Assembly (NCBI GenBank): GCA_033297205.1
Contig: MU859220.1
Span: forward strand, 17,857 to 81,856
DNA: 64,000 nt
Direction: 5' to 3'
From: Pseudoneurospora amorphoporcata
Lineage: Eukaryota; Ascomycota; Sordariomycetes; Sordariales; Sordariaceae
A model generated the notes under the pieces. That model worked only from the letters and a program-made list of their open reading frames with translations, searched no databases and was not told the DNA's origin. Positions 1-11,109 of this stretch are shown here, piece after piece. A program made the translations under genes and the position numbers. Numbering within the stretch: position 1 is the stretch's first letter; each line of letters starts with the position of its first letter.

Positions 1-1
1 G

Positions 2-1813
2 CGGAAGTGGCTTGGAAAGGGGAAAGAAGTTGAAGGTCAAGAAAAGACCGTGGTAGCAAAAGGACAAGAAATGGGCAAGCCAAAGGAGGATGAACCGCGC
101 AAGACTACCAAAATGGTCTGTCTAGTGGTAGGTCATATGGTCCCCGTTGGTTGGGACAGAAAGTACATGAGAGATATGAAGAAAGCACTGCTTAAGGCTA
201 TGGAGGAGGAGCTCGGTCCCGACTCGGAAGTATCATCGACGACAGATGGTGAGATGGATCTGGATACGAAGGATGAGAAGTCAAAGAAGACAGAGGCTGA
301 GAAGAAGGAGGAGGTCGCGAAGCCTTGGTGGGTGGAGACTGGGTATAGAGCGGAACTGGAGGAGAAGAGGAGGAGAGAAGAAGCACAAAGACTCGCAAAG
401 GAACCAAAGAGGCTGGATCAGAACCCGGATGTGGACGTTTCGACGAAGGCTCCAAAGGCGAAACCACCGGCCGAGAACAACCGTCCGGATCCCAGATTCG
501 TTCTCCCGCCAGAATGGGCCAAGCTGACCATCTTCGAAGTTGACGTACTCATAAAGGAATGGGAGAAAAAGAACAAACCCAAAGAGCCAAAGCCGCCAAA
601 GCCGCCGAAGCCACCGAAACCAGTCAAGAAGCCTATCATCACCGCGAGACAGGCACCGCAGTTCCGATCGTCCATGACTGCGCAGGAAATCTTCCAGCTG
701 CAGAATCCAGATCAAAAGCCGGCCAAAAACCCAGCTGAAGCTAGGGCATTCCGGAGACCTCAAGACGGTCGTCCAGTGGCTATAGAACAGAACCAGCAGA
801 TTCAAAGAAAGATCAAGGAGCTTCCTCCACCAAGGGCTCGACCGCGACCGCAGCAGGAACAGGGCCCGAGACCTCGACCTCATCTCCAGCCTAATCCATT
901 GTTACAGCCGCCTCAGGCTCGGGCGCAGGCACAGATACAACCTCGTCCACAGCTTGGTACAGTAGTACAACCGCAGACGCATCAACATCAGCATCAACCA
1001 CAACCTCGGCCTCAAGCTCAGCTTCAACCTCAACCTCAACTGCCACCGCAGCCTTTCAGCCGGCCACTGTTCCAGCCGCAAGCACAAGCTCGGCCACAGT
1101 TCTTACAGCAGCAGCAGCAATCAGCACAACGTCTTCCGCAATTCCAACCTCAGTCTCAACCTCGTCTTCAACCCCCTCTTGAACCTCAACCGCAACCTCA
1201 GCCTCAGCCTCAATTTCAACCTCGATTTCAACCTCGATTTCAACTTCAACGACAACCACACCCTCAATCACAACTACCCCGTCTTCCACCTCAACCTCCT
1301 CAAATCCCCCCTCCCAAACCCAACCCCCACCTAGCCACGGACCCCACCATCCCCCTCAAACTCTGCACCCTCCGCCAAATCCCGCACCTCCCCTACGCCC
1401 AAAACTGGATGATCAACGTGCTCGCCATAATCGTCTCCATCTCCGACGTTGAGCCCTCGCCCATGCCCCCGACTCACACGCAACGAATCGTCCGTCTAGC
1501 CGACCAATCTACCTCCAAGCACATCTTGCTAAACGTCTTTCTGGATGCCGAGGATTTTGACCCCAAGCCGGGGGAGGTGGTGTTGTTGATGGGAGTCAAG
1601 AATCATCGGTTTGAGGGTGGGTCGTTGAAAAAGTACTGGAGTGATCGGCCGCCCGAGGGGGCCAAGTGGAAGAAGTGGTGGGTTGGGGAGGAGGTTTTGG
1701 GGGGAATTGAGTGGTGTAGAAGCGGGGTGGAGGGGTTGAGGGGGTGGTGGAGGGAGAAACAGGAGGAGAAGGAGGAGGAGAAGGAGAAGGAGAAGGAAGG
1801 GGGACAAGGATAG
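2..1813 (+). CDS. Gln/Pro-rich protein with OB-fold-like C-terminus (5' partial)
   Basis: The frame is open from base 2 with no in-frame stop and no convincing ATG start, so this is the 3' part of a gene that begins before the window. The visible part encodes about 600 residues. It starts with a charged Lys/Glu-rich segment, followed by a Pro-Lys repeat (KPPKPPKPPKP) and a long Gln/Pro low-complexity region at about 850-1310. The C-terminal 150 residues look folded: INVLAIIVSISDVEP, then RIVRLADQST, HILLNVFLDAEDFDPKPG and VVLLMGVKNHRFEGGSLKKY. This alternation of beta-strands around a metabolic or nucleic-acid-binding barrel resembles an OB fold as in RPA or telomere-binding proteins. The OB assignment is an inference from pattern only. 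The extreme C-terminus is a Lys/Glu run. The function is unknown. Confidence 0.7.
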   Translation, partial: RKWLGKGKEVEGQEKTVVAKGQEMGKPKEDEPRKTTKMVCLVVGHMVPVGWDRKYMRDMKKALLKAMEEELGPDSEVSSTTDGEMDLDTKDEKSKKTEAEKKEEVAKPWWVETGYRAELEEKRRREEAQRLAKEPKRLDQNPDVDVSTKAPKAKPPAENNRPDPRFVLPPEWAKLTIFEVDVLIKEWEKKNKPKEPKPPKPPKPPKPVKKPIITARQAPQFRSSMTAQEIFQLQNPDQKPAKNPAEARAFRRPQDGRPVAIEQNQQIQRKIKELPPPRARPRPQQEQGPRPRPHLQPNPLLQPPQARAQAQIQPRPQLGTVVQPQTHQHQHQPQPRPQAQLQPQPQLPPQPFSRPLFQPQAQARPQFLQQQQQSAQRLPQFQPQSQPRLQPPLEPQPQPQPQPQFQPRFQPRFQLQRQPHPQSQLPRLPPQPPQIPPPKPNPHLATDPTIPLKLCTLRQIPHLPYAQNWMINVLAIIVSISDVEPSPMPPTHTQRIVRLADQSTSKHILLNVFLDAEDFDPKPGEVVLLMGVKNHRFEGGSLKKYWSDRPPEGAKWKKWWVGEEVLGGIEWCRSGVEGLRGWWREKQEEKEEEKEKEKEGGQG

Positions 1814-2414
1814 GTTGTGTGTGGTGATGATGTGTGACTGTCACGATACCGCTGGACCAGAAGACGCAATATTGCATCAAGAGGAAAAGATCAGAAGAGA
1901 GCACTGCAGCGAGAACTCCCGTCTGCTCTCAGACTACCTATCTATCTATCTATGTACACGAACCAAGGGGAGATATTATTGGAGGGTTCTGCGGAGTTCC
2001 CTTGCGGTGCCGAGACGCCGAGAGAATGGTGTCGTGACATTTGGTGCCGCGACAGTGACGGTGAAGTTGGTGAGTGAGGACTGGACTGCCCGTGGAGATG
2101 GGGCAGGGGCCCGGGGAAGGGTAGTTAAGACTTGAGGAGCTCCCGTCTGATTGTGGGCAGAAAGGTTTCCTTCTTTCTCACAAGTACCCAAGTCCAGGAT
2201 TGAAGCACGGGGCCCAGGAAAACAGCACGGAATCAACTCGAATCTCTCCCAGTATACGTACCAGGCCATTAGAATAGGTGGTACTTGAGATGCACGCTTC
2301 ATCTTGAGCACTTTGATCCCACGGCGAACCTAACCTCATCCGATCGATCGATGAAAATGGATGCGAGGAGAGGATACCGGAGACGAGCAACAAGCAGCTC
2401 TACTGCCCGCTGAT
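1814..2414. other. Intergenic region without a supported gene
   Basis: Only a short CTAT microsatellite at about 1938-1954 stands out. The ORFs here are short and lack coding character. Confidence 0.6.
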
Positions 2415-2418
2415 GACG

Positions 2419-2542
2419 TGGGAGGAGAGGAAAGAACAGAGGCAGTGGCGCGCGAGATGGGTCCCTGGGAGGTGGAGAACGACATACCAGACGGGAAGCA
2501 TTCGACTACCGCACGCCGAGTCTGTTTAGGGGGAGGCAGTGA
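2419..2542 (+). pseudogene. Relic of an F-box gene 3' end
   Basis: This stretch matches the last ~180 bases of the intact F-box-like gene at 3003-5046. The words GAGAACGACATACC and TTCGACTACCGCACGCCGAG are shared with about 4979-5020, and the upstream Arg-rich TGG...GAGAGGAAAGAACAG part resembles 4860-4885. The copy has a few-base insertion after the GACATACC word, so its reading frame is broken: it reads WEVENDIP in one frame and FDYRTPSLFRGRQ-stop in another. No 5' part of the gene precedes it. It is a truncated, frameshifted duplicate lying directly upstream of the functional copy. Confidence 0.7.
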
Positions 2543-3002
2543 CGTTGGGGTCCAGGTCATTGCATGCTTGCCTCGCAGCTTTGAGGTATCTCGGCCGTCC
2601 AGGTGACAGGTCAGGTGCTACAGGAGAAGGGCGTGGGAGGAACGGAGAGTGGAGATGATGGACGGGGACGGCAAGCACTTGTTGACGGGGCTTCCTCCAC
2701 GGGAAGGCGTTTGGCGGGAGACGTCCCTCATGAGAAGGGCGGGGATTCACTTGGATACGTCGGGGAAAGTGGTTCTTTGGCAGATGACACTTGGAGCGAA
2801 GGAGCGGAACACTCACGACTTCTTCCCCATTGCTTACCTAAAGACCATCATCAGCAAAACTTATTCCACCCCAACAACTTTCAGCTTTTTCCTCTCGACG
2901 TCTCCAAGTGAACAATTACCCACCAGTCTTTCAACAGTTATCAGATCATTCAATATCAACCGACAATCATTAAACCAGGCCTTTCACATCACCTTGCCAA
3001 CA

Positions 3003-5046
3003 ATGACTGCCAAGGACAAAATCCCTCTCATCTTCGAGGTCCACAATGTCATGTACATCATTTTCGATTATCTGAGCGACACAGCGGATCTCAAGAATGT
3101 CTCGCTTGCTTTTCGAGCCCTCAATGAAGCTGTGAAGCACCATCTTTTCCGGTTCATGACTCTGCCTGGAGCTGCAATGGGTTTAAGGGATCCCAAACGC
3201 TACAACATTCTCAAAGGCCTTGACCCTGCCAACGACTTCCGGAGGGTGTCTGCTTTGCTCTCTGATGCACAATCGCTCACAGTTTCACGACGGTTCATCG
3301 CCAGCGCTGCACCTTTCACTGCTCCCAGGTCCCTGCGGGAAGATTGGGGCCTCGATGATATTGAGCTCATGGGGCAATGCCACGAGATCTACGTGGCCAC
3401 CGGGAAGATTCTAAGTGAAGCCAAGAACCTCCGGCACTTGGAATTCCATGGTTTCCATGTGTGGTTGAATGTGTTGAAACTTCTCCACATGCGTGAAAGT
3501 AAGAAGGGTTTTCAGGGCATACAGTCTATCAAGATTACGCCTCCTGAAAAGTATAAACATCTTTTACGTGTTCCCGAGGACGGTGAGTTTCATTCAAGAT
3601 TCCTTAGATCAAAATTTGCCATTGATACTGATCGCGGACCTCAAAAACGTAGTACAAGTGGACGAACACCTCAAAGCAGACATGTCCATGGTGCTCGGCG
3701 TAAAAGGCCGCGTCATCCCTGACTTCAAGTTTCGTTGCCTTACCATTTTGACACTGCATGGTCTCCATTTCGAACCAAGCTCTGGTAACTTGGGTTTACC
3801 CCCATGCATTCTACCATTGATAGTGCTACTAAAAAACGCGGAGCAGTTGCGATGCCTTGAACTCTCGACGATAAACGAGGGCGACTGCGACGGCTCCAAC
3901 CTTGTGGTACCGAGCCTGGATGAAGCGGATGAGCAGCCACCGCCAGTTCTCGGAGGTGCATCTGCACAGCCTCAGGGTCAGATGATGCGACTGCTTTGTC
4001 TCAAGTACAAAAGAGCAGGAGGATCCCCATTACAACACCTTCGATACCTCCGACTTGGTCCGGGCTGTGTGTTGGAGTCTCCACGTCACACGTATCCCGC
4101 GCCGGAGGACTTTCCTCATCGTTACTTGGCTTATTTGTTCAACCTATCAGGTCTTGTTGAGCTCCATCTGGATTACCCGCTTGTCAGGACTGATGCCGCA
4201 TTGCAACCTGCTAGTGATGCAGTCGAGCGGTTAATAAACCCACGTTGGCTCCCGAAACTGCGAAAGCTTTCCTTGCCATATAACATATGGCACTGGTGGG
4301 GAACAAGGTCCGACACTCACAGGAGGCCCGAGTACAGGTACACTGCCGGACAAACGCTCACAGTGCGGTTTGTGAGATATCGGTACCATGAACGACCACC
4401 CACCAGTCTTTGTATCTTCGATTTGCGCTCATTTTCAGGCCTGGTTCTACCGACTGAAAGCATGGACCTTCAAGAGATCCCCAGGATTGACACCTTGCGG
4501 TTTATGAAAAATCTAAGATCGGTCAAGTTGCCGCTCCCCTCTATGTGTGAAGCTGCCGTTTGCAGATTCACACCTCACTACGGGGAGTTCCTCGTGATAC
4601 CGCGAGGACATATATGCCACCTTGCACACGTGGAGTCCTTACTAGAGGGCACGACGGATCTTCGTGACTTATGGCTGGCGGGGGATTTCCAGGCCTCGGG
4701 GACCGATCCCATGGACGATCCCATGGACGAGGCAGGTTACCATTACAAGAAAATCATCAGCCACACCTATATGGACCACAATGTTCAGATCGAGAAGGCG
4801 GTCAGGAAGTTTTTTCTGCGGTTTCACAAGCTGGAGTACATCCGCATTCTCCATCGCGCATGGCGGAGGGAGAGAAAGAACAGGCACAATAGCGAGGAAG
4901 CCCAGGTAGATGATAAGGGGTTTTTGCGTTGGAAAGTGGTGGGACCAGAAGTCCGCGAGCTCACGCCCTGGCAGGTCGAGAACGACATACCCGAAGCTTT
5001 CGACTACCGCACGCCGAGTCTTTTTCGAGGCCGACAGTACTCCTGA
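3003..5046 (+). CDS. F-box-like protein (two exons)
   Basis: Proposed join is 3003..3582 and 3653..5046, giving 657 aa. The start ATG at 3003 lies in CCAACAATGACTGCC; the frame is open upstream to 2655, but that part reads like a 5' UTR. Residues about 10-55 look like a degenerate F-box (YIIFDYLS, DLKNVSLAFRALNEAV, HHLFR). The rest has scattered leucine-rich strands (LRCLELST, LRYLRLGPG, LVELHLDYPL, LRKLSLPY) typical of fungal F-box/LRR proteins, which recruit substrates to SCF ubiquitin ligases. The two frames must be joined near 3583-3652. A GTGAGT donor at 3583, TACTGATC branch site and GTAG acceptor at 3652 give a 70-nt intron. Alternatives that also keep frame are a 109-nt intron (3499-3607) and a 25-nt gap (3583-3607). 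A decayed copy of the 3' end lies upstream. Confidence 0.75.
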
Positions 5047-6027
5047 GCAGCACGCACGGGGGTGTATATATGTAGAGTGCTGCTGCTGAGCATGTACCGT
5101 CTCATTCTGTCTTTTTTTGGACACCTTTATTGCACTTCTATGGCACTATTTTTATAGTTAACTGGGCAGCGCAGTCAGATACTGGTCTGATTTACTAGTG
5201 GCTTCGTTTGTTGGCTAGCTAACAATAACGTGAGCGAGACCTGGGGTGTTGAATTCCCTAGTCCAAGCGTTTTCGTATTCAGTTCATTGATTAGTTTGTC
5301 AATTCTGGCCGTTGTTGGTTTCCCCCGTCGGAATGGGACTGCGTTGGCTGGATGAATGAGTAGTGTCTTGTATAGGTGTGGCAATTCAATTCTTTTGGGG
5401 GTCATGAGTACCTTATGCTTTCACCTTTTTTTGCGTTTTCCAGCTTTCCACGGTTTTTCCCAAACATTTCACGGTGCAACAGCTATCGATGTACCGCTTA
5501 CACAAAGTCCTTTGGCAGAAAAAGCGGTATTCTATGCTCTAGAACTAGACAAAATCCGTCAGCCATTTATTTATTGTTCCGTATGCGCCGCCGCGAGACA
5601 ATCAAATGGATCGCTTGAACCGACGGCATAAGTAAGGTAAGCAAGAAGAAGAAGAAGATTCAGACAGACAGACAGCCAGATAGATAGACAGATAGATAGA
5701 CAGACAAACAAATGGATAGACAGACAGAAAGACAGTAATACCGTTGATAGGGTATTGGGAACAAATGACAATAATGTGTCTTGATTGAAAGGTATGATAG
5801 TTGATGATCTGGGAAAGATCTCGAGAGGAGAGCTCGCGATGGTCGATGACCATATGTGCGCGAGCCTTATCTAATCTACAGGCCCCACTTATGTGGGGTT
5901 GTGACCCATGGTTGCGATCATGGTCGCGGTCACGGTCAACTCAATTGACCGTGACGCAACCACTGTCACGTGCCATTGTCACGTGCGCATGCCGGTCGTT
6001 CTGGCATGTGACACCAGCGATACCAAT

Positions 6028-6095
6028 CCGGTATCAGACAGACAAACAAATAGACAAATAGATAAATAAATAAATAAATAAATAGATAGATAGAT
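6028..6095. repeat. GACA/ATAA/GATA microsatellite
   Basis: Tandem CAGACAGACAAACAAATAG units grade into ATAA and GATA units. The array directly abuts the left end of the proposed solo LTR. Confidence 0.9.
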
Positions 6096-6098
6096 AAA

Positions 6099-6341
6099 TG
6101 TGACGGTTCTGGTTGTCACATGCCAGCCGTCAAGGTTCTTATTGTCACATGGGTTCCATTCACTCCCATTCATCTGGATTCCTATTCACAGGTCTGACGG
6201 TCGCCTACGATCTGGGTATAAAACCCAGCTCTCGTATCCTACCTTCCTGTTTGGGATTTCTTCTCTCTTCAACTTCTTGTCTTTAGTCCAAGTTAATCAA
6301 GATCTTGCGCACCCATCGTGCCCTCTGGTTACGCCGTGACA
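6099..6341. mobile_element. Probable solo LTR (243 bp) with 5-bp target-site duplication
   Basis: The segment starts TGTGACGG and ends CCGTGACA, so it has the TG...CA ends and near-inverted termini of a retrotransposon LTR. It is flanked by ATAAA on both sides (6094-6098 and 6342-6346), a 5-bp direct duplication as made by Gypsy/Copia integrases. It carries a TATA box (GGGTATAAAACCC at about 6214-6226) followed by a pyrimidine-rich leader, as expected for an LTR promoter and R/U5 region. There are no internal coding sequences, so it would be a solo LTR left by recombination. The flanks are AT-rich microsatellite, so the duplication could be chance; the termini and TATA box raise my confidence. 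Confidence 0.6.
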
Positions 6342-6345
6342 ATAA

Positions 6346-6347
6346 AC

Positions 6348-6402
<55 letters not shown>

Positions 6403-6453
6403 CAGATAGATAGATAGATAGATAGATAGACAGACAGATAGATAGATAGATAG
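6346..6453. repeat. GATA microsatellite
   Basis: About 25 tandem GATA units with a few GACA variants follow the right end of the proposed LTR. Confidence 0.95.
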
Positions 6454-7574
6454 TAGCTAGTATTGAGTAGACTCTACACCCCTACCGTTACTGTAAAACT
6501 CGAAATAACAGAACCGTTAACGGATTTCGGGTGTGCACCTTATAAAACGGAATATACCTTAGTTAAGGTAAGGTACCTTAGCTAGCTTGTTTCCCAAGCC
6601 GCTCTGCACCAGGCCAGGCCAGGCCAGTCCAGGCTACCAGGTATGGTATGGTACAGGACAGGACAGGACAGGACAAGGAGATGTGTGTGTTCGTCGTCCA
6701 GGCAGTTATTCATTCTAGTCCCGTCGTCCAATACAGGCAGTTATTCTAGTCCAGTCGCCCCGCGCCCATTCACAATGAATACCCCTTCTGCTTAATGTAA
6801 CTTGGAAGAACATTTTGATTGTATACCTGTACCTACATACCTACTTAGGTAGACGTAGGTAGGCTTGGCCGGCCCAGCAACTGCGACCGCAACAGCAACA
6901 GCCCCATCATGTTATGATACTACCTAAGGTATGTACATGCATGTATGTACCTTGGCTAGAAAAGGGTACCTTGAGTTTCTGCAACATTTGAATAATCAAA
7001 TTCCGGTTTCTGTCGAGGTTTTACTTACTTACTTACATATATGGTAGGTAGGTATTAGGTAAGGTACGTTGTAGGTTGGAAGGAAGGAACGGACGGGACG
7101 GGACGTGGGTAAGTAGGTAAGTTCCAGGTTCAATGTTGTTTACGGCGGCACAATGGAAGTTACCTTAACTTGAACGTACCTAGCGGCCCGGTATGGACGG
7201 GAGCCAGCAAGCAAGTGCGCTCTTCTCGCTCGATGCGGACGGACTGGGACGGACGTTTCTTTTCCGTTCTCTCTCTTTCACGTCGATTATCATCGCTATC
7301 ATTATTATTTTTATTATTGTTACTCGTCTGGGCTAGAAACGCCCTCTGGGACTCCAGGGCTTTACGTCTGCGCTGTTCCCGTCTCATGCATCACTTCAGT
7401 TGCGACACAGGGATAGAGAGAGGTACCTACCTACTTCGGTTACGTACATTCCAGCGAAATCTGGGTCTGGATTTCCTCAATTGTTGGTTGATCTTCCATT
7501 TGTATGTCCTGCGCTGTCATCATGCGTGGAGAGCAGGTTAGAGCACGCTTCCTTCCTTCCTTACGGAATGTGAC

Positions 7575-7612
7575 AGCGCAGGGCAGGGCAGGGCAGGGCA
7601 GGGCAGGGCAGT
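7575..7612. repeat. GGCAG pentanucleotide repeat
   Basis: Six to seven tandem GGCAG units lie in the upstream part of the permease 3' flank. Confidence 0.9.
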
Positions 7613-7989
7613 GCAGCTGCGGGAATCATGTCGGGAAGAATGGAAGATTTGTCCATCAGTTTCAGTTCTTCTCTGCGCCGCTTGGCACGGAAAGACGAAG
7701 GAAGAGAGATCGATGCGTGCACAAGACCGTTTGGGTGGGTGGGGAGTACTCGACGTTTCATTGACATCAACACACATTAATTATCCTTTCATCACTTCCC
7801 TCTCTCTCTCTCGCTTCCCGTTTATCCTTCTCTTCCTTCCCCTTTCAATGGTGGTGGTATCAAATAGGTTATGGTATCCAAAACAAAACATCAAAAAACA
7901 ATTACAATCCAATCCAATCCAATCCAGTTCGCACCAGTCCGCACAGCCATTCAGTCATTCATCCAAGGCAGCACCAGCGGCAGCCAAGC

Positions 7990-9894
7990 TTAGATAAACA
8001 ACTTATGGAACCACCTTCTCCAAGCGGGCCAAGCGGCCAACTGCGCCTTGTAAGCATTGATGGTGTCCCAGTCGTGCTCGCGACGGCCGGTATCGACATC
8101 GATGTTCTCGACGGTCAGCCACTTGCCGCGCTTCCAGATGAAGCCGCCGATCCAGAAGACGATGACGACGGGCAGGGCCAGGTACTGGATGAAGAAACCC
8201 TCGACGTTGTTGAAGCCGCCGCTGACGGGGCAGATGGCTACGTAGAACTGTTTTTTTTGCGACACGTTAGTTGGGGATCGGGATATCGAGCGAAGCGAGG
8301 AGAGAAAGAAAAAATGGAAAGAAAAGATAAAAAGAGAGATAAGCATACCTGAGCAATGAGCACCAACACCACCAGCACCAAGCCTAACCAAGACCCCAAC
8401 ACGCCCCCGGCTGCCTGGAACGGGATCTCATCCAGACTGTGGCCCTTGAGCGCCCACGCCTTGCGAAACCGGATATGGCTCAGGCAAATCGATCCCCACG
8501 TGAACAGCGCCGCCAGCCCGGACAAGGAAAGCAGCCAGTCGAAAACGGTCGGGCCAGCAGCCGCCAAGTTGACGTAGGCCAGGGGTCCAAACGCAATGAT
8601 GGCCAGCACGGAGAACAGCGGGCGGTTGGAGCGATCCACGTAGGTGAACACCTTGGGGGCGTACCCCTGCTGAGCCAAGGCCGTCAAGGTGCGCGAGCCG
8701 CCGTAGACGCACGAGACGCCCAGCGACAGGACAGAGACAAGAATGACGACGTTCATGAAGGAGTCGAAGCCCGTGAGGTTGGCGTACTTGCCGACCAAGA
8801 CAAAGGGGGAAGCGTTGACGTTGATGAAGGGGTTGGCGCCCAGGAGGTTGTCGTCGTCGTGGGGGATGAGCAGGCCGACGAAGAAGAGACCCAAGATGTA
8901 AAAGAGGGTGATGCGCCAGAAGACCTGCTTGATGGCTCCGGGCAGGGACTTGACGGGGTTTCTGGCCTCGGCGGCGGCGAGACCGACGAGCTCGGTGCCG
9001 GAGAAGGCGAAGGCGGCGGTGACGAAGCAGGAGCAGAAACCGCGGAAGCCGTTGGCGAAGGCGCCGGGGTTGTACCACAGCTGGGCGCCGGTGTAGTGGT
9101 CGTAGCGGGAGCCCTTGGGGCCGCCGCCGAGGACCATGACCAGGCAGATGATGAGGAAGACCACGGTGGCGGCGAGCTTGAAAGCCGATGCCCAGAATTC
9201 CTCTTCGGCGTAGCCGAGGGTGCCCCAGACGTTGACGATGATGATTGCCGCGAGGAAGATTGTGATCCAGACGGCTGTTTTGGTCAGGTGAGTTAACGCC
9301 CCTTTTCCATGTTCTTTTTTTGGGTCACATAATTAACCAAAACACAGAAAGAAACTTACCAACGTTTATATCCTGATTCCAATAGCCAACGGTAAAGCCA
9401 CAAACAGTAAGTTCCAGAGGCAGCACGACAGCCCACTGAAAGACGTAGTTCCAGCCCATGGCGAAGCCCCAAGACGGGTCGATGAAGCGAGTGGAGTAGG
9501 TGTAGAAACCACCGGTGACGGGAAACATGACAGCGAGCTCACCCAGGGCGTAGACGACGTTGAACATCATGACGCCGATGATCATGAAATCGATCAGCAG
9601 CGAGGCAGGACCGCCGTTGTGCAGGGCCTTGCCCGAACCGACAAAGAAACCAGCACCGATGGAGCCGCCGATGGCGATCATGTGCAGGTGGCGGGACTTG
9701 AGGGTGCGCTCGATCACGGTGCCGTCGCCGGGGTGGTAGCGGCGGGGCTTGAAGGAGTTGAGGTTGAGGCCGTTGCGGGTCATGAAGTCCTCCTGTGGGA
9801 GGTCCTCGGTGACGCCGACGCCGTAGGCCGGGGGAGGAGGAGTGACGACATGGGTCTCCTTTTCGTGGGAGCCGCCTTTTTCTATGTCGGACAT
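7990..9894 (-). CDS. Amino-acid permease (GAP1/INDA1-like), three exons
   Basis: Proposed CDS is complement(7990..8247, 8349..9274, 9360..9894), 572 aa. It imports amino acids across the plasma membrane by proton symport and belongs to the fungal YAT group of the APC superfamily. The first transmembrane helix carries the family signature (HLHMIAIGGSIGAGFFVGSG), followed by GGPASLLIDF and LGELAVMFPVTGGF. About twelve hydrophobic helices follow, including ATVVFLIICLVMVLGGGPKG and the substrate-site-like FSGTELVGLAAAEARNP. Intron 1 (9275-9359, GTAAGT/ACAG) joins YWNQDINV to AVWITIFLAA; intron 2 (8248-8348, GTATGC/ACAG) joins VLIAQ to FYVAICP. The cytoplasmic C-tail has a TGRREHD motif conserved in the family. 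Substrate range cannot be told from sequence; Dip5-, Gap1- and Agp2-like specificities are all possible. Confidence 0.93.
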
Positions 9895-10329
9895 GGTGAT
9901 TTTGGCTGATGTGATGGGTGGAAGGGAGGTGAGGAGGAGGAGGGAAAGGAAAGAGGGACGGCGGCAGAAGAGGAGAGGGGGCGAGAGCGTAAAATAGGTA
10001 CTGCTTCCAAGATGACAACCGTCGGCCCTGATGAGACTACCCCAACGAGCTGGCTGGTCACATACCTAGGGGTGGTTCAAAGGGGAGGCGTCCTATCAGG
10101 AGGCAGATGGGCGACAGCGCGAAGGATTGCCTCAAATGCTCTGCGGGAAGACTACTTAGAAAGATAGGGCAGGTGTCGTGTGTGTGTAGTATAGGGGTGC
10201 AGCCAAGCTTCTTGGATTGCGGAGATGGCCCTGGTTGAAAGGGATGCTACTGGGTAGGCGTCTCGGACGGTAGCCCCCAGATTGGAAAGGCGTCAAAGTC
10301 TGAACAAGATAGGGTTGTCCGGGGCTAGA

Positions 10330-11109
10330 CTAACACATGGCAAGTTCATGATGCGTGGCTCCGGCCGGGTTTTGCAATTTGTTGGGCAAATAAGCGAGAG
10401 GCAAAAGGAGAGATATGGATGTCGAAGCATGGAAGGCAACTAGAAATATCATCTTTTGTCGGCAGCCAATGGGTTCGTCTAGCTGTAGGCTTCCCCAGAG
10501 GGTGGTGGTGAGTGCTAATGACGAAAGCGGAAGGACATTATGGGGCCAAGGCCACCCAAGGCTCTCGCCCAGCTGAGGACGACAACTGGTCATGTCGGGG
10601 GTAAAAAAAGCCAAGACGCCGGCGGAGATTGTAGGTATGTGAATAACTATGGTCGAGGTCAGTGCTGCTGACTGTATACAACCAGCATCATATGTACTTG
10701 CATTTACTGGGGTTGCATTTACCAGGGTGTCTACTGTACTGTAGTATCGCTCGAGTCCGAGATAGGCGACGGAAGGAAGGAGACAGTGGTCCAGATGCTG
10801 TGGGGAAAGAGGAGTTCCACCGGTGCTAGGGAAAGCACTACCAACAGATGAGACTAGCGGAGCAGACCATTGGATGACAGTCACTTTTCTTTCCGAGGAT
10901 ATGTCCCTAAGGTAGTGTAAAAGACACTCTAGACTGTCGTTACATTCTTCATCATCTTTGGTTGCAACTGAGGGATCCGACAGCTCGGTGACTGTGTTGG
11001 GATGCCTGGTGGGGTGGCATGGTATGTACATCTTGCTGCTGATCGGTTCTCGCCAGATTGGTGTTTCTTTGATCGATACTTCACCTTTGCACTTTCTTGA
11101 AAGCGGCAT
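10330..11109 (-). CDS. Doubtful hypothetical ORF, 259 aa
   Basis: The frame opens with a true ATG (11109) and runs 259 codons. The protein has no recognisable motif. It contains two or three mildly hydrophobic stretches (TIVIHIPTISAGVLAFF and ASTSISLLLPLAYLP), and its codon use is not clearly biased to C-ending codons as in the neighbouring genes. It may be a chance ORF or a lineage-specific gene. Confidence 0.2.
   Translation of the reverse strand: MPLSRKCKGEVSIKETPIWREPISSKMYIPCHPTRHPNTVTELSDPSVATKDDEECNDSLECLLHYLRDISSERKVTVIQWSAPLVSSVGSAFPSTGGTPLSPQHLDHCLLPSVAYLGLERYYSTVDTLVNATPVNASTYDAGCIQSAALTSTIVIHIPTISAGVLAFFTPDMTSCRPQLGESLGWPWPHNVLPLSSLALTTTLWGSLQLDEPIGCRQKMIFLVAFHASTSISLLLPLAYLPNKLQNPAGATHHELAMC

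Larger units (their letters stand above)
5047..7989. other. Gene-free region rich in microsatellites
   Basis: This 2.9-kb stretch holds GACA/GATA tracts (about 5658-5735, 6028-6095 and 6346-6450), a probable solo LTR, a long palindrome near 5909-5962, the pentamer tracts GGACA (about 6656-6676) and GGCAG (about 7578-7611), and many GTAGGTAG words. I see no ORF with coding character. Confidence 0.7.

Noticed and set aside
8439..9296. 285-codon plus ORF antisense to the permease
   Set aside because: It is the complementary frame of a GC-rich, C-ending-codon gene and contains only Gly/Glu/Ala-rich sequence.
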